From: Paraburkholderia sp. PGU19
GTDB lineage: Bacteria; Pseudomonadota; Gammaproteobacteria; Burkholderiales; Burkholderiaceae
NCBI RefSeq assembly: GCF_013426915.1
Contig: NZ_AP023183.1
Location: 558,001 to 622,000, forward strand
DNA: 64,000 bases
Reading direction: 5' to 3'
A program made the position numbers and the translations under genes. Below are positions 16,495 through 26,133 of this stretch, piece after piece (within the stretch, counting starts at the first letter, position 1; every line of letters starts with the position of its first letter). Below the pieces are notes generated by a model. It saw nothing but the letters and a program-made list of their open reading frames with translations, made no database searches and was not told where the DNA came from.

Positions 16495-17907
16495 ATGAAC
16501 TTCGACGTCAATACATCCCCGATGGACATCGGTATCCGAGCCGCGCACCGCGAGTCACTGATTACCGCCGAACTTGCCTCACGAGCAAGCCGGCGTCCAA
16601 ACTATGGCGCAGAAGCCAAAGTTCTGCGACGGCTTGCGCATGCGCTGGCAACCTCCGATACCGCGATGCTCGACATGCTGGCATCGGAGGCCGCTCGCCT
16701 GTGCCGCGCTGGCAGCGCAGGAATCAGCGTGCTGGAGTCGCCACCGGACCGGCCTGCGAGCTTCCGTTGGGCGGCGTTGGCGGGTTTTTGTGCGCCCCTT
16801 CTCAATACCTACCGCCCGTTTGACGACAGCCTGTGTGGGGTGACGCTGACGATGGGCAAGCCCGAGCTTTTCAGGACACCGCAACGTTATTTCCCATCCA
16901 TCGAAGCCGTCTCGCCACCCGTCGTCGAAGCCCTGCTGGTCCCCATTCCGGTCGGCGACGGTCCCTGGGGCGCCATCTGGGTCATGTCGCATAGCGAAAA
17001 CGCCCGCTTCGACGCGGAAGACCTGCGGTTGCTGACGAGCCTCGCGGACTTTACAGGCGCAGCGATGCAGGTCGCGCGCATGCAGGCGCTGGCTGAAAAG
17101 CGCGCAAACGAAGCGGAAGAGGCTCAGGAGGCCTTGCGCCGGGCAGAGGAGCGCACCTACGAGTTCATCGCCACACTCGGCCACGAACTCAGAAGTCCCC
17201 TTGCGCCTCTCATCTCGTCGCTCGATATCCTAGGAATGCTTGAGAACAGCGGGGCCGCGGCGTCGCGCGCGCTCGAGATAGCGCAACGGCAAATGGGCCG
17301 ACTCAAGCGGTTGATTGAGGACCTGCTCGACGCGGCAAGAATCCGGCACGGCAAGGTAGAGGTGAAAATGGACACCTGCCAGCTCGCTGATATCGTCTGG
17401 GACGCCGTGAACGCCGTGCAACCCGCAATGGACGCACGCAAACATCAGCTCAGCGTCCATTGTCCAGTCGAGCCGATAACGTTGCGCGCAGACGCTGCCC
17501 GATTGACCCAGGTCCTGGTGAACCTGCTCAGCAATTCCGCCCGATACTCGCCAGATGGCAGCCACATTGACCTCGCCGCTTTTGTCGGGCATGCGCCTGG
17601 CGGACAAGGGGTGACGTTCCCGGATGCAGTGCAATTCACCGTGACGGATAACGGATACGGCATCCCGCCCGACAAGCTTCCCTATGTGTTCGACATGTTT
17701 ACCCAGCTCGGCTCGCGATGCTCGACCGTGGATTCCGGTCTGGGAATCGGACTGGCGCTTGTCAGATATCTGGTGGAATGCCATGGCGGCACAGTCTCCA
17801 TTGCAAGCGGTGACGGACGGAAAGGCACGGCCGTGACGGTTGTGCTCCCGGTACTTGAACGGCTTCATGTTGTTTTGTCGCCCCGCCTGGCAGGACAACG
17901 CGAATGA
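16495..17907 (+). CDS. GAF-domain sensor histidine kinase
   Basis: 470 residues, cytoplasmic (no membrane segment). Residues 45-195 form a GAF domain (MLDMLASEAARLCRAGSAGI ... FDDSLCGVTLTMGKPELFR). A short coiled coil (EKRANEAEEAQEALRRAEER) leads to the HisKA domain with H-box FIATLGHELRSPLAPL, then N-box QVLVNLLSNSARYSPDGSH, G1 TVTDNGYGIPPDK and G2 DSGLGIGLALV. It senses an unknown small signal and autophosphorylates. ATG 16495 has GGAG eight bases upstream. No response regulator is adjacent, but two receiver-only proteins (12235, 20269) lie nearby and lack their own kinase, which suggests a local phosphorelay. Confidence 0.88.
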   Translation: MNFDVNTSPMDIGIRAAHRESLITAELASRASRRPNYGAEAKVLRRLAHALATSDTAMLDMLASEAARLCRAGSAGISVLESPPDRPASFRWAALAGFCAPLLNTYRPFDDSLCGVTLTMGKPELFRTPQRYFPSIEAVSPPVVEALLVPIPVGDGPWGAIWVMSHSENARFDAEDLRLLTSLADFTGAAMQVARMQALAEKRANEAEEAQEALRRAEERTYEFIATLGHELRSPLAPLISSLDILGMLENSGAAASRALEIAQRQMGRLKRLIEDLLDAARIRHGKVEVKMDTCQLADIVWDAVNAVQPAMDARKHQLSVHCPVEPITLRADAARLTQVLVNLLSNSARYSPDGSHIDLAAFVGHAPGGQGVTFPDAVQFTVTDNGYGIPPDKLPYVFDMFTQLGSRCSTVDSGLGIGLALVRYLVECHGGTVSIASGDGRKGTAVTVVLPVLERLHVVLSPRLAGQRE

Positions 17908-18342
17908 GCGAGGAAACAGGTCAGTTCGTACCGTGACGCCTTTTTGCCGTGCATGCGAGCCCGGCCGGAGCACTTCCAAACAGAGACGAGCGAGTCAACT
18001 CCCGGCTTGCCTGGCACGCCGGCAAGCGCGACCGGGACAGGTTCTGTCCGAAAACCCGGTTGCGCAGTCCGATAGCCGGCGTCGGCAACTACGGCGAATC
18101 AAGTAATTCATGAGGACGAGGGGGCGACATTGCGCGCCCCAGAATGATAGTGAAACCCTCGGGGAAGTCGCGTGCGGAGTCTCTGTGCGCAAGTGCACGA
18201 ATTGCAGCATCGCATTCCGAGGCAAGCTTTAGCGACCGCCGCGAACGGATATCACTTGCCTCGCTCAGGCCTGTAGTCAGGGTATGGCGTCCAACACTGG
18301 CACATATACGATGCATGTGACGAGCGCCTACCAGCGGTTCTG
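17908..18342. other. Gap with one weak minus-strand ORF
   Basis: A 75-codon frame on the minus strand (18089-18316, starting MHRICASVGRHTLTTGLSEA) has acceptable codon use but no ribosome binding site and no recognisable family. Nothing else in the gap is supported. Confidence 0.3.
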
Positions 18343-19061
18343 CTAGCGCACTCGCCGCGGGGTTTCCGCGTCGGGACCGGTTACCACCGCCCCACGGGGA
18401 GGTACCGACCCGGCGGCCACCCCGCGTTCGACGGTCGGCTGATGCCGGTAACCGAGGGCTCCTGCGCCAAGGGCAATAACAGCACCGATAGCCAATGCGG
18501 CCACGGAGAACCAGCTCGCGCGGGCGACCGCTCGTGTCGCAGTGTCCGCTGTCTGTCGTGCATCGGCTTCCGCCTGTGGGCTGGAGGTCACAGCGGCGAC
18601 TGATGCAATAGCGTTACGCGCCTGCTGCGCGAGCGCATTTACCGCGCCGCTCCCCGCATTCGACTGGCTCGCGGCCGCGCCAACCGTCGCACCCGCCGAC
18701 GCGATATTCCCCGCGACGCCGACCGCGCCGCCGACCAGTGAAGCCATCCCGAACACGACAAACAGAATCATGACCGCCCAAGCGAGTAGTCCATGCATCC
18801 AGCCAAGTACCGGCGCACACCGACCGGCGAAATAGGCTCCGGCAAACACGGAAACGACAGTTGTCGCTATCAGCCAGACGCCTGACCCGAAACCAAACGT
18901 CCGGGCGGGGTTCGGCTGGGATAAGGGGCTAAGCAGTGAAGCTCCGATTGCTGCACCCAGCACGCTCATCAGCAGATAAACAACGAGCGAGATGACGACG
19001 CCCGTGAATCTGCACCCCACGAAACGCGGGGCAATCCTTCCTGCGTTACTAGAAGTTGCAT
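18343..19061 (-). pseudogene. Membrane protein of the paralogous MKLLVTRDGLP family, frameshifted near the start
   Basis: ATG 19061, with GGGAGACTGGCC before it, starts MQLLVTQEGLPRVSWGA, matching MKLLVTRDGLPRLSWGS of the paralogue at 50043. Directly after, at about 19008-19012, one base is missing, and the rest continues in another frame: FTGVVISLVVYLLMSVLGAA, then GSGVWLIATTVVSVFAGAYF, LGWMHGLLAWAVMILFVVFG and a C-terminal membrane helix (SWFSVAALAIGAVIALGAGA). The intact protein would be an inner-membrane protein with four to five helices, of unknown function. Both copies in this window are broken, but at different places. Confidence 0.7.
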
Positions 19062-19632
19062 GGCCAGTCTCCCGTTGAATCACCATTCCGCCGGACAAGC
19101 CCGGCACCCACCAGAGCGCAAGCGTCGTTCCACCGTTGCTACCAACTACGCCCCCGACATCAACGCTAGCCAGTTCCGGTCGCCAGACGAAATTGAAAAG
19201 GATTTCGCGGACCCCGTCAGCTTCCCGCCTGCCAGAAGCTGCCATCTTGGAACAGTTCAAGTTGCTCTGGGATGAGACCAATGCTTGTGTCATCCGGGCT
19301 AGGGCTGTCGCATCTCCTTGCGGTTCTGATAGCCCGCGCCATGCAGGTCGCACGCTGCCGCAGCGGTCATCCCACCAGAGCGAAGGCTTGAGGATGTGAC
19401 ATTACTTCTGTACAGCAGTATTTTTGCCGGGCGCCTACGGTACGGCCTTTCCGAACACCGACGCGCATAGAGCCCAACGCCTCATCACCTTTGCCAAATG
19501 CAGGAAGAAAATTGCAAAGTGGCAATTGAACCACACTCGCCGCGCTACCCGCACCTTGCCAGGAGTCCGGCCAGGGGTCGCATCCATTCTGGCCAGACGC
19601 AGGTAGCAGCTATACGGGCTTGCTGCAAGCTT
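19062..19632. other. Non-coding gap
   Basis: 570 bp between two minus-strand genes. No gene, strong hairpin or recognisable repeat seen. Confidence 0.4.
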
Positions 19633-20127
19633 CTATTTGCCAAGTGCTTCCGCCGCGACCTTCTCTTCTGCGAGCAGCGACAGCTTTTCATCGGTGCTCT
19701 TTTCTTCTTTTAATGTTTCGGCCAGCAGTTGCGCGGCAGTTGCCTCGCCTAACTGGTTCGCCAGCGCAATCAGAGAACCGTACGCAGCGATTTCGTAGTG
19801 TTCTACCTTTTGCGCGGCGGCAATCAGCGCCGTATCGAGAACAGGGCCTTTTTCAATTTCATCAATCTGCTCCTGTCCTTCCTCGACGAGCCCTTCCATC
19901 GCCACACATTTGATGCGTTTAAGCTTTACGCCGGTCGCTGCGACCACTTGGTCTATCCGCTGAATCTGTCCGTGTGTCTCTTCAAGATGGCCTTCGAACG
20001 CCGACTTGAGGTCCGGGCTCGTTGACGCACGCGCCATCTTTGGCAGCGACTTCGTCATCTGTTTTTCGGCACTGTAGATGTCGGATAGCGAATGGATAAA
20101 CAGGTCCTTCAGGGTCTTCGTCGTCAT
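19633..20127 (-). CDS. DUF892 / YciE-YciF family protein
   Basis: 164 residues; ATG 20127 follows AAAGGAGAAGGCC. It is a ferritin-like four-helix protein: TLKDLFIHSLSDIYSAEKQM, LKSAFEGHLEETHGQIQRID, LIAAAQKVEHYEIAAYGSLI and LLAETLKEEKSTDEKLSLLA. The Glu/His pairs (EETH, EHYE, EEKSTD) are the expected di-metal ligands. YciE/YciF proteins are induced by osmotic and general stress; a ferroxidase role is suggested by fold. Monocistronic, in the stress block. Confidence 0.9.
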   Translation of the reverse strand: MTTKTLKDLFIHSLSDIYSAEKQMTKSLPKMARASTSPDLKSAFEGHLEETHGQIQRIDQVVAATGVKLKRIKCVAMEGLVEEGQEQIDEIEKGPVLDTALIAAAQKVEHYEIAAYGSLIALANQLGEATAAQLLAETLKEEKSTDEKLSLLAEEKVAAEALGK

Positions 20128-20268
20128 GGCCTTCTCCTTTGAGTAGCGCAGAACCGTAATCACCGTGACTGCGGTGACATCCCAGTGCATCCGATGTGCC
20201 CACCGACGCGTTGCAGGAGTTCTGGCGATTACAGGCGAGTCTTCGATTCAACGTACTTTCCGGTACAA

Positions 20269-20688
20269 CTAGGGCCAACAGCGCGCATCAACGCCTTGCC
20301 AGCGCCCGGCAGGTGCAGCAATGGCGAGGTACATATGATGCGCGATTAACCGACTGGCGCTTTGAACGAGCACGTCGAGGTTGGCCGGTTTGCGGAAATA
20401 GACACACCCGCACGGAGGACCATCCGCGGGTTCCGGCAATGCCGAGAGCAGGATGATGGGTAATTCTCGCGTGGTCGGCCGGCTCCTGACCTGACGGCAC
20501 AGGTCCAGACCATCCATGACAGGCATTTCCCAGTCGCTCACGATGAGTCCACGGAAACAGCACGCAAGTTTGTCCAGCGCCTCTTTCCCGTTCGTCGCGA
20601 GCTGAACGCTATAGCCGTTTGCTTCGAATACCGACTTAAGCGGCAACAGGTTGTCAAGCTCATCGTCAACCAGCAAAACTGTAGGCAT
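20269..20688 (-). CDS. Single-domain response regulator (receiver only)
   Basis: 139 residues from ATG 20688. Receiver domain with VLLVDDELDNLLPLKSVFEA (acidic pocket), RGLIVSDWEMPVMDGLDLCR (phosphoacceptor Asp), ILLSALP (switch) and VYFRKPANLDVLVQS (conserved Lys). The last 25 residues are not part of the receiver and carry no output domain. It resembles the receiver fragment at 43594 (ITDYEMPITGG) and the protein at 12235, so this is a small family of lone receivers in the window. Confidence 0.78.
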   Translation of the reverse strand: MPTVLLVDDELDNLLPLKSVFEANGYSVQLATNGKEALDKLACCFRGLIVSDWEMPVMDGLDLCRQVRSRPTTRELPIILLSALPEPADGPPCGCVYFRKPANLDVLVQSASRLIAHHMYLAIAAPAGRWQGVDARCWP

Positions 20689-20879
20689 AAGACTTTGGCC
20701 CGCCTCGAAAATCCATCGTCTCCGTTTCCCGCAACCGTGTACCCATCGATGCGGCCAGGCGGGAAAGCGACAGCGCCGTTGAACCAGCACTCGCGCCGTG
20801 GCCTAACCAGGGAATTGGGCACACGACATGCTCTGCGCTATGCACCGCGACCGCCGGTCGCTTCGTTTGGAGATGCACG

Positions 20880-21062
20880 ATGAACAAGGACCAAGTCAAA
20901 GGAACTGCGGAGAAGGTCAAGGGTAAGGTTAACGAGGCCGTTGGCAAGGCGACGGGCGACGCAGCACAGGAGTTGAAGGGCGACGTGCAGCAAGAGGTTG
21001 GCCATACCCGTAAAGACGTTGGCGATGTCAAGGAAGCCGCGAAGGACGTGCGCAAGCATTAG
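20880..21062 (+). CDS. CsbD family stress protein
   Basis: 60 residues from ATG 20880, with GGAGATGCACG upstream. The sequence (MNKDQVKGTAEKVKGKVNEA, VGKATGDAAQELKGDVQQEV) is the standard CsbD pattern of Lys/Gly/Ala repeats. CsbD proteins are abundant small cytoplasmic proteins of the general stress response; mechanism unknown. Single gene ended by a clear terminator. Confidence 0.92.
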   Translation: MNKDQVKGTAEKVKGKVNEAVGKATGDAAQELKGDVQQEVGHTRKDVGDVKEAAKDVRKH

Positions 21063-21083
21063 CGCGAGTCCTGCGTCCGTAGT

Positions 21084-21110
21084 GGGCAGCGCTGAGGCTG
21101 CCCCTTATTT
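21084..21110 (+). terminator. Rho-independent terminator of the csbD gene
   Basis: GGGCAGC, a 6-nt loop, GCTGCCC, then CTTATTT, starting 22 nt after the CsbD stop codon. Confidence 0.8.
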
Positions 21111-21235
21111 CTTGCCGCATTGGATCGCCGTCTGCCTCCGCTCGACCAGTTTGCAGTTCTGCTGGAGTCCGGCACAACTGTGCAACTGGTTGGCTATGCT
21201 GGCGGATTAACATACCGCTTGTACAATCGAATGAC

Positions 21236-22417
21236 CTATTGCTTCGACCTCGAACATGAGTGCACGGCCAGACGGCATCCGCACGAGATTGCGCAAGCGC
21301 GACCCACCATCGCGGTAACCCACTTCCTCCGGACTGCCGGGCACGCGAGCCGAGCGGGTACCGGCGAGTGGCGACGACGCACCTCATATTGATCAAGGCC
21401 GCATTCGCCCTTTGCGGCCTCGAATCCCACCTCAATTTCCCATCGCCTGCCGGCGACGTTGACCAGCGTCTGACGGGTAACCTTGGTGCGGGGTGCGTAG
21501 ACGACGTAATACGCGTGTTAACGGGTCTCGTCGAGACTACGTCGCACCAGCAGGTAATGCCCAAAGCGACGCTCCTCGGCGCTCAGTTGCAGACGCCATA
21601 ACGGCGTGAGTGCTCAGTCATATAGTCGCTCACCTTTTGCGCCGATTCCCGCCGAAAGGCGGCGCCAGGCCTGTGGTGGCAAGGCTTGCGCAATCTTGTC
21701 GGGGCGCACATAAGTCGGGCCTTGCCACCACAGAGGTTCGCTCTTCTTAACCGCCAGCACGAATGGTTGCGCGCGCGACTCGAGCCACAGCCGCAAGGGA
21801 CGGTCACCGCCATACACCTCATCTCCGGTGACCCAGCCGCAGGGTACTCCCGAATCCAGTGCCCGTTCAAGCATCCGGCGCGCGAGCTGCGGCTTGGTTG
21901 CAAAGCCCACGGTGTCAGGGATACCCGCTGCCCGGCAACGAGGACGATCATCGATCCACGACTGGGGCATATACAGTTCCCGGTCAATAAATGCGCTACC
22001 CCCGTCGCCTGCGTAGCATAGGAACACTCCGATCTGGCTATTCTCGATGCGACCTGCTGTACCACTGTATTGGCGCTGTACACCGGCAGAGTGTTCACCC
22101 TTCTTGAGGAAACCCGTCTCATCTATGATCAGCACGGCATCACGCTCGCCGAGTTGTTCAACGACATAGTCGCGAAGGATGTTGCGAGCTGCGTCAGGAT
22201 CCCACTGTGCCCGCTCGAGAAGGTGCTGCACGCCATCGGGTGTGGCTTCGCCGATCCATTCTGCGAGCTGCCAGCCGTTTTTGCGCTCGACTGAGCCCAG
22301 CAAACCTTTTAGATAGGCTAGCGAACGCTGTCGCGGTTCAGCACGCCTGAACAGGCCAGCCAGTCTCCCATGCAATTTATCCAGTTCATGTTCCCATGCT
22401 TTTGCAATCTCTTTCAT
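21236..22417 (-). pseudogene. IS701-family transposase, inactivated
   Basis: From ATG 22417 the frame reads as an IS701 DDE transposase: [40 protein letters not shown] (first Asp), [28 protein letters not shown] (second Asp), then [17 protein letters not shown] codon has become TGA at 21614-21616 and a second stop (TAA) is at 21518-21520 in the same frame; between them the coding sequence continues (RLQLSAEERRFGHYLLVRRS). The last recognised part is [17 protein letters not shown], after which the sequence diverges. The element is dead. No terminal repeats identified. Confidence 0.85.
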
Positions 22418-22481
22418 AGTGTCCTATACAAAGTAGTAATACTAACTTAGTATAGGAAAAATGACTACGGCTGTAGTGTTA

Positions 22482-23257
22482 GAGACGGATTCAAAAAGGC
22501 TACTCCGTCCGTCTGAAGATGTTCCAGCAGACGAGGGAGCAACCGAGTTTGAGAAATGCTTCGTGAATGTCGGCCCGACGTTCGAAGCGAATGCGAAGAC
22601 GACGGAAGTTGTGAAGCCACGCATGAGTACGTTCGACAACCCAGCGGAATTTGCCCAGACCACTGCCGTGTTCTGTCCGGCGCCTGGCAATCACCGGCTT
22701 GATGCCGCGCTCGCGAAGTTTCCGGCGATGCGCCTCGGAGTCATAGCCACGGTCTGCGTAGATGACCTTGGGTTTCTGAAGCGGCCGGCCACGTACGCCA
22801 CGAACCGGTGGAGTGGCGTCAACCAGCGGCAGCAGTTGGGTGACGTCGTTGCGATTCGCGCCTGTCAGAATCGCGCTGACAGGAACGCCATTGGCGTCTA
22901 CGAGGATGTGGTGCTTGGAACCTGGTCGCGCGCGATCCGTGGGGTTCGGACCAGTTTTTCGCCCGCCCCAACGGCTCGCACAGATGAAGAGTCGACGGCT
23001 GCTCGCGAGAAATCCAGTTCGCCTGCCTCGCGTAACTTCGCCAGCAGTAGCTCGTGCAATCGCTTCCACACGCCGGCCTTCTGCCAGTCGCGCAACCGTC
23101 TCCAGCAGGTTGACCGAGCCAAATCCCAACTTTGTCGACAGGTCGTCACCTTTGCGCGCTTGATGGTCATGTCCAGCCGTGCTGCAAAGGCCCGTCTGGA
23201 GCGACTGTGTTTGAGCGTGCCTTGCAGATGTACATCAAGATTAAGACCACGATTCAT
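22482..23257 (-). mobile_element. IS5/IS427-type element, 5' part of transposase lost
   Basis: The left end at 22482 (GAGACGGATTCAAAAA, with TTA just before it) matches the terminal repeat of the complete element at 56370. The transposase is encoded on the minus strand in two overlapping frames joined at an A5 run (T5 at 22955-22959 on the plus strand): the first gives TCWRRLRDWQKAGVWKRLHE and AAVDSSSVRAVGAGEK, the second continues TGPNPTDRARPGSKHHILVD and ends KLGCSLVCWNIFRRTE. The N-terminal third is missing or replaced by unrelated sequence, with an additional frame break near GFGS. The right terminal repeat is not found. Not functional. Confidence 0.8.
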
Positions 23258-23489
23258 GGCGTGTAACCCTCGGATAAATCATCCTGACCAAAACTGTCTA
23301 CTTCAGGCTACGAAGGTGTGACATCACTCCGACGATGCTTTCAGTCCCACGACATCACCAGATTCATCCGGCTTAGTCTCCGCTTTAAGTTAAACGCACG
23401 CCGACCGTCGCAGCGGTTTGGTTTTGCGAACTTGACGTGCCACCACTCGAAGTGGGATTGTAGATGTATGCGTTGCGGCCGCTAGAAGC

Positions 23490-23860
23490 GTGCTGGTACA
23501 CAACCTGAGCGCGAGTACGCCCGCATTCGTCCTCTGGGTGCCTCGGCCCATGACTGGCTCACGTCTTTGGCCGCTGGCGCCGCGCGCACCACGGCCGAGC
23601 TGTCCGACATCGTCAACGTGCTGCTCGAGGAACTCGTGTGGCATCGCTACGAACTGCCGCCGCTCGCCTCGCTCTTGCGCATCGCCAGCCACGCCCGTAG
23701 CCAGCTCAACGAGGCCACCGTAGCCAGCTCAACGAGGCCATCTACCGCGCGTTCGCCCAGGCTCTGGACGAACCGCTGCGAACGCGGCTCGACGACCTTT
23801 ATAAAACTCGGGCGGCCCGCACGCCGTGGGATGAGCTCAAGCGGGAGCCGAAACGCCCAG
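23490..23860 (+). pseudogene. Tn3-family transposase N-terminal fragment
   Basis: The plus strand encodes EREYARIRPLGASAHDWLTS, then TTAELSDIVNVLLEELVWHR, YELPPLASLLRIASHARSQL and, in a shifted frame, NEAIYRAFAQALDEPLRTRL, DDLYKTRAARTPWDELKREP. This is the N-terminal DUF4158 region of Tn3-family transposases. No start, no catalytic domain and no resolvase remain. The frame change is caused by a 23-bp tandem duplication at 23697-23740. The fragment abuts the broken porin gene, so the transposon may have removed the end of that gene. Confidence 0.72.
23697..23740. repeat. 23-bp tandem duplication inside the Tn3 fragment
   Basis: GTAGCCAGCTCAACGAGGCC followed by A occurs at 23697-23717 and again at 23720-23740, with a period of 23 bp. 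Because 23 is not a multiple of three, the repeat breaks the transposase frame. Confidence 0.9.
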
Positions 23861-23918
23861 GCCATTCGATTGCGCGAAACGCATGCACCCGCGAAGCCTT
23901 TTTGCGAGCGGTTCGGCG

Positions 23919-24659
23919 TCATGCAACCGCCATTTTCAGACCAACTCCGCTATTTAACGGACTCGAACGGAACAGGAAGAACGGCGCGCCCGCGTAGTCG
24001 TCGCTAACGGCACCCGCTGCGTTGACTGTGCCCGGCGCGTCGAGCTGAACGTAGGCTGCGGCGATCTGAAAACGACCGGCGACGTACCTTGCGCCCGCGC
24101 TAAACGCACGATTGACGGCAAACTCACCCGACGCGTTGCTAAACGCATACAGCGCTTCGAAATCGACACCGCGCATCGTCGGCGATACGTACTTGATTGA
24201 ATTGCTATAGCGCCAGCTGCGCATCAGATTGTCTGCATCGCCCGGAGTCGCGAGAAGCCCGCCGATCGCCACGCCGGCCGAATAGGCGGTCAGGTAGTCC
24301 CAGAACATGTCGTACTGACGGCCTGCGGTCAACGTGCCCATGGCGTTGTTCGACAGACCCATATACGCTTGCCGGCCGAACATCCGTCCACCCTGTCCGA
24401 ATTTTCCGTTCGTGACGTCGAAGCCGTTCTCCAGTTGCGCGACAGCTTTCGTCCCGCCGCCAAGATCTTCCGATATCTTGAAGCCTAGCCGGTTGTTCTG
24501 GTTCGCCCCGCTCAGCAGCTTGAAATTGTGCGCGCCCTGTTCGTTGTTCACCTAGGTCAATCCTTCTGACACGAGTCCATAAAGGGTCACGCTGCCTTGC
24601 GCAAATGCCGATGATGATGCGCAGAAAGTCGCCGCAAGAATCGCGATTTTATTCTTCAC
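23919..24659 (-). pseudogene. Gram-negative porin, nonsense codon and 3' truncation
   Basis: The gene starts most likely at GTG 24659 (GGAG upstream). It encodes a signal peptide (KNKIAILAATFCASSSAFAQ), then GSVTLYGLVSEGLT, a TAG stop at 24552-24554, and continues in the same frame with VNNEQGAHNFKLLSGANQNN, RLGFKISEDLGGGTKAVAQL, GRQAYMGLSNNAMGTLTAGR. Burkholderia porins have Tyr at the stop position, so TAC or TAT became TAG. The strands end after about 240 residues where the Tn3 remnant begins, against about 350-380 for a full trimeric porin. It follows the MFS gene on the same strand and may have served uptake for the catabolic cluster. Confidence 0.85.
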
Positions 24660-24744
24660 TGACGGTGCTCCATCCATAGGAATACGAATTTTATTTTTTA
24701 AACTGATTCCACAGCGTTTCTCCTTCGTGTCGGATCTGATTCGT

Positions 24745-26064
24745 CTAGTGCGCCTGCGGAGCAGCGTGCGACAACCTCGCGACACCCGGCGTGACTGCAC
24801 CCGCAAGCAGCGTAACGACCGACGCCACCATCACATACAACGCCGGCGACGCGAGCGATCCCGTTTCACGAATGAGCATGGTGCCGAGCAACGGCGCAAA
24901 GCCGCTGAACGCCACGACCGCGACGTTATAGGAAAGCGCGATGCCGCTATAGCGGATCTGGACCGGAAAGTGATCGGCCAGCACGGATGCCCACGTACCG
25001 CTCGCCAACGAAAACACCAGCGCCGCGAGTACGAAAAGCACTACCAGATTCACGCTATGCGTGCTCAGTGCGAGATAGAACGGATAGCTCAGCACCAGCA
25101 ACAGCACCGCCGACGCACGCAGGATATAGCGGCGAGGCACCTTGTCGCCGAGCCAGCCCGCGAACAGCAGACCCACCGAACTGACGATGAGATACGCGTT
25201 TTGCGCCAGTGCTGCCGTACGCGGTGCGTAGTGCAGTTGTTGCACGAGAAACGCAGGCATATGTCCATAAAGAATCCCGTTGACACCTGCCATCACTGCG
25301 ATCGCCATCACACCCGCGATCACCTGCCGCCCGTGATGACGCAAAGTCTCCCGGAACGGCTGCTTGACCACCGCGCCGCGCATCCGTTCGAACTCGGGGG
25401 ATTCATCGAGGTTCCGGCGCATCCAGTACGAGACGATTCCGCACAGGCCGCCAAACAGGAACGCGACACGCCAGCCATAAGCAGCCGCATCGGCACTCGA
25501 CATGCACGCCTGAATGGCGAGATTCACCAGCGTCGCGAGCAGCACGCCGACATTCACGGCACAGATGATCACCCCGGCGGCGAGTCCTGCGCGTTGAGGC
25601 GCAGCTTCAACTGCATAGGTAATGGCGCCAGGCATTTCACCGCCGACACAAAAGCCTTGCACGACGCGCAGCAGAATCAGGATGATGGGCGCCGCGATGC
25701 CCCAGCTCTGATAGTTCGGGAGCAGACCCAGGCCTATCGTGGCCGCCGTCACGACCACGATGGATATGAGAAACACGGGCCGGCGTCCATAACGATCGCC
25801 CCAGCTACTCAGGACGATTCCACCCAGCGGCCGTATTACATACCCGATTGCCAGCACCGAAAATGAAAACAGCAAACTCACCATCGACGATGCATTAGGA
25901 AAGAACTGCCCCGCTATATAGTGCGCAAAAAATCCATAGACGATGAAATCGTAGAACTCCAGCGAGCCGCCGAGGCTCGCGATGAGGATCATCTTCCACT
26001 GTGCGCGTGAGATGCCGGACGCGACATGTTGATTGCGCGTGACACTGACTTCGATGTTTTCCAC
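24745..26064 (-). CDS. MFS transporter of the metabolite:H+ symporter type
   Basis: 439 residues, twelve hydrophobic segments. GTG 26064 is preceded by GGAGGAGTCA. Family motifs: LGGSLEFYDFIVYGFFAHYI in helix 1, RPLGGIVLSSWGDRYGRRPV (loop 2-3 motif), LRVVQGFCVGGEMPGAITYA in helix 4. This is the MHS branch that imports aromatic or carboxylic acids with protons. It lies between the MhpA-like hydroxylase gene (70 nt upstream) and the porin gene on the same strand, so it probably imports the aromatic substrate of the cluster. Confidence 0.9.
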   Translation of the reverse strand: MENIEVSVTRNQHVASGISRAQWKMILIASLGGSLEFYDFIVYGFFAHYIAGQFFPNASSMVSLLFSFSVLAIGYVIRPLGGIVLSSWGDRYGRRPVFLISIVVVTAATIGLGLLPNYQSWGIAAPIILILLRVVQGFCVGGEMPGAITYAVEAAPQRAGLAAGVIICAVNVGVLLATLVNLAIQACMSSADAAAYGWRVAFLFGGLCGIVSYWMRRNLDESPEFERMRGAVVKQPFRETLRHHGRQVIAGVMAIAVMAGVNGILYGHMPAFLVQQLHYAPRTAALAQNAYLIVSSVGLLFAGWLGDKVPRRYILRASAVLLLVLSYPFYLALSTHSVNLVVLFVLAALVFSLASGTWASVLADHFPVQIRYSGIALSYNVAVVAFSGFAPLLGTMLIRETGSLASPALYVMVASVVTLLAGAVTPGVARLSHAAPQAH

Positions 26065-26133
26065 TGACTCCTCCAGATAAGGACGTTTGGCTCTTCGGCC
26101 AAATGCGTGTAGATGGCTAGATGCGTGTTGTTG

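Noticed and set aside
24727..25866. Long plus-strand open frame of 379 codons opposite the MFS gene
   Set aside because: Composition is dominated by Arg, His and Gln as expected for an antisense shadow of a membrane protein gene.
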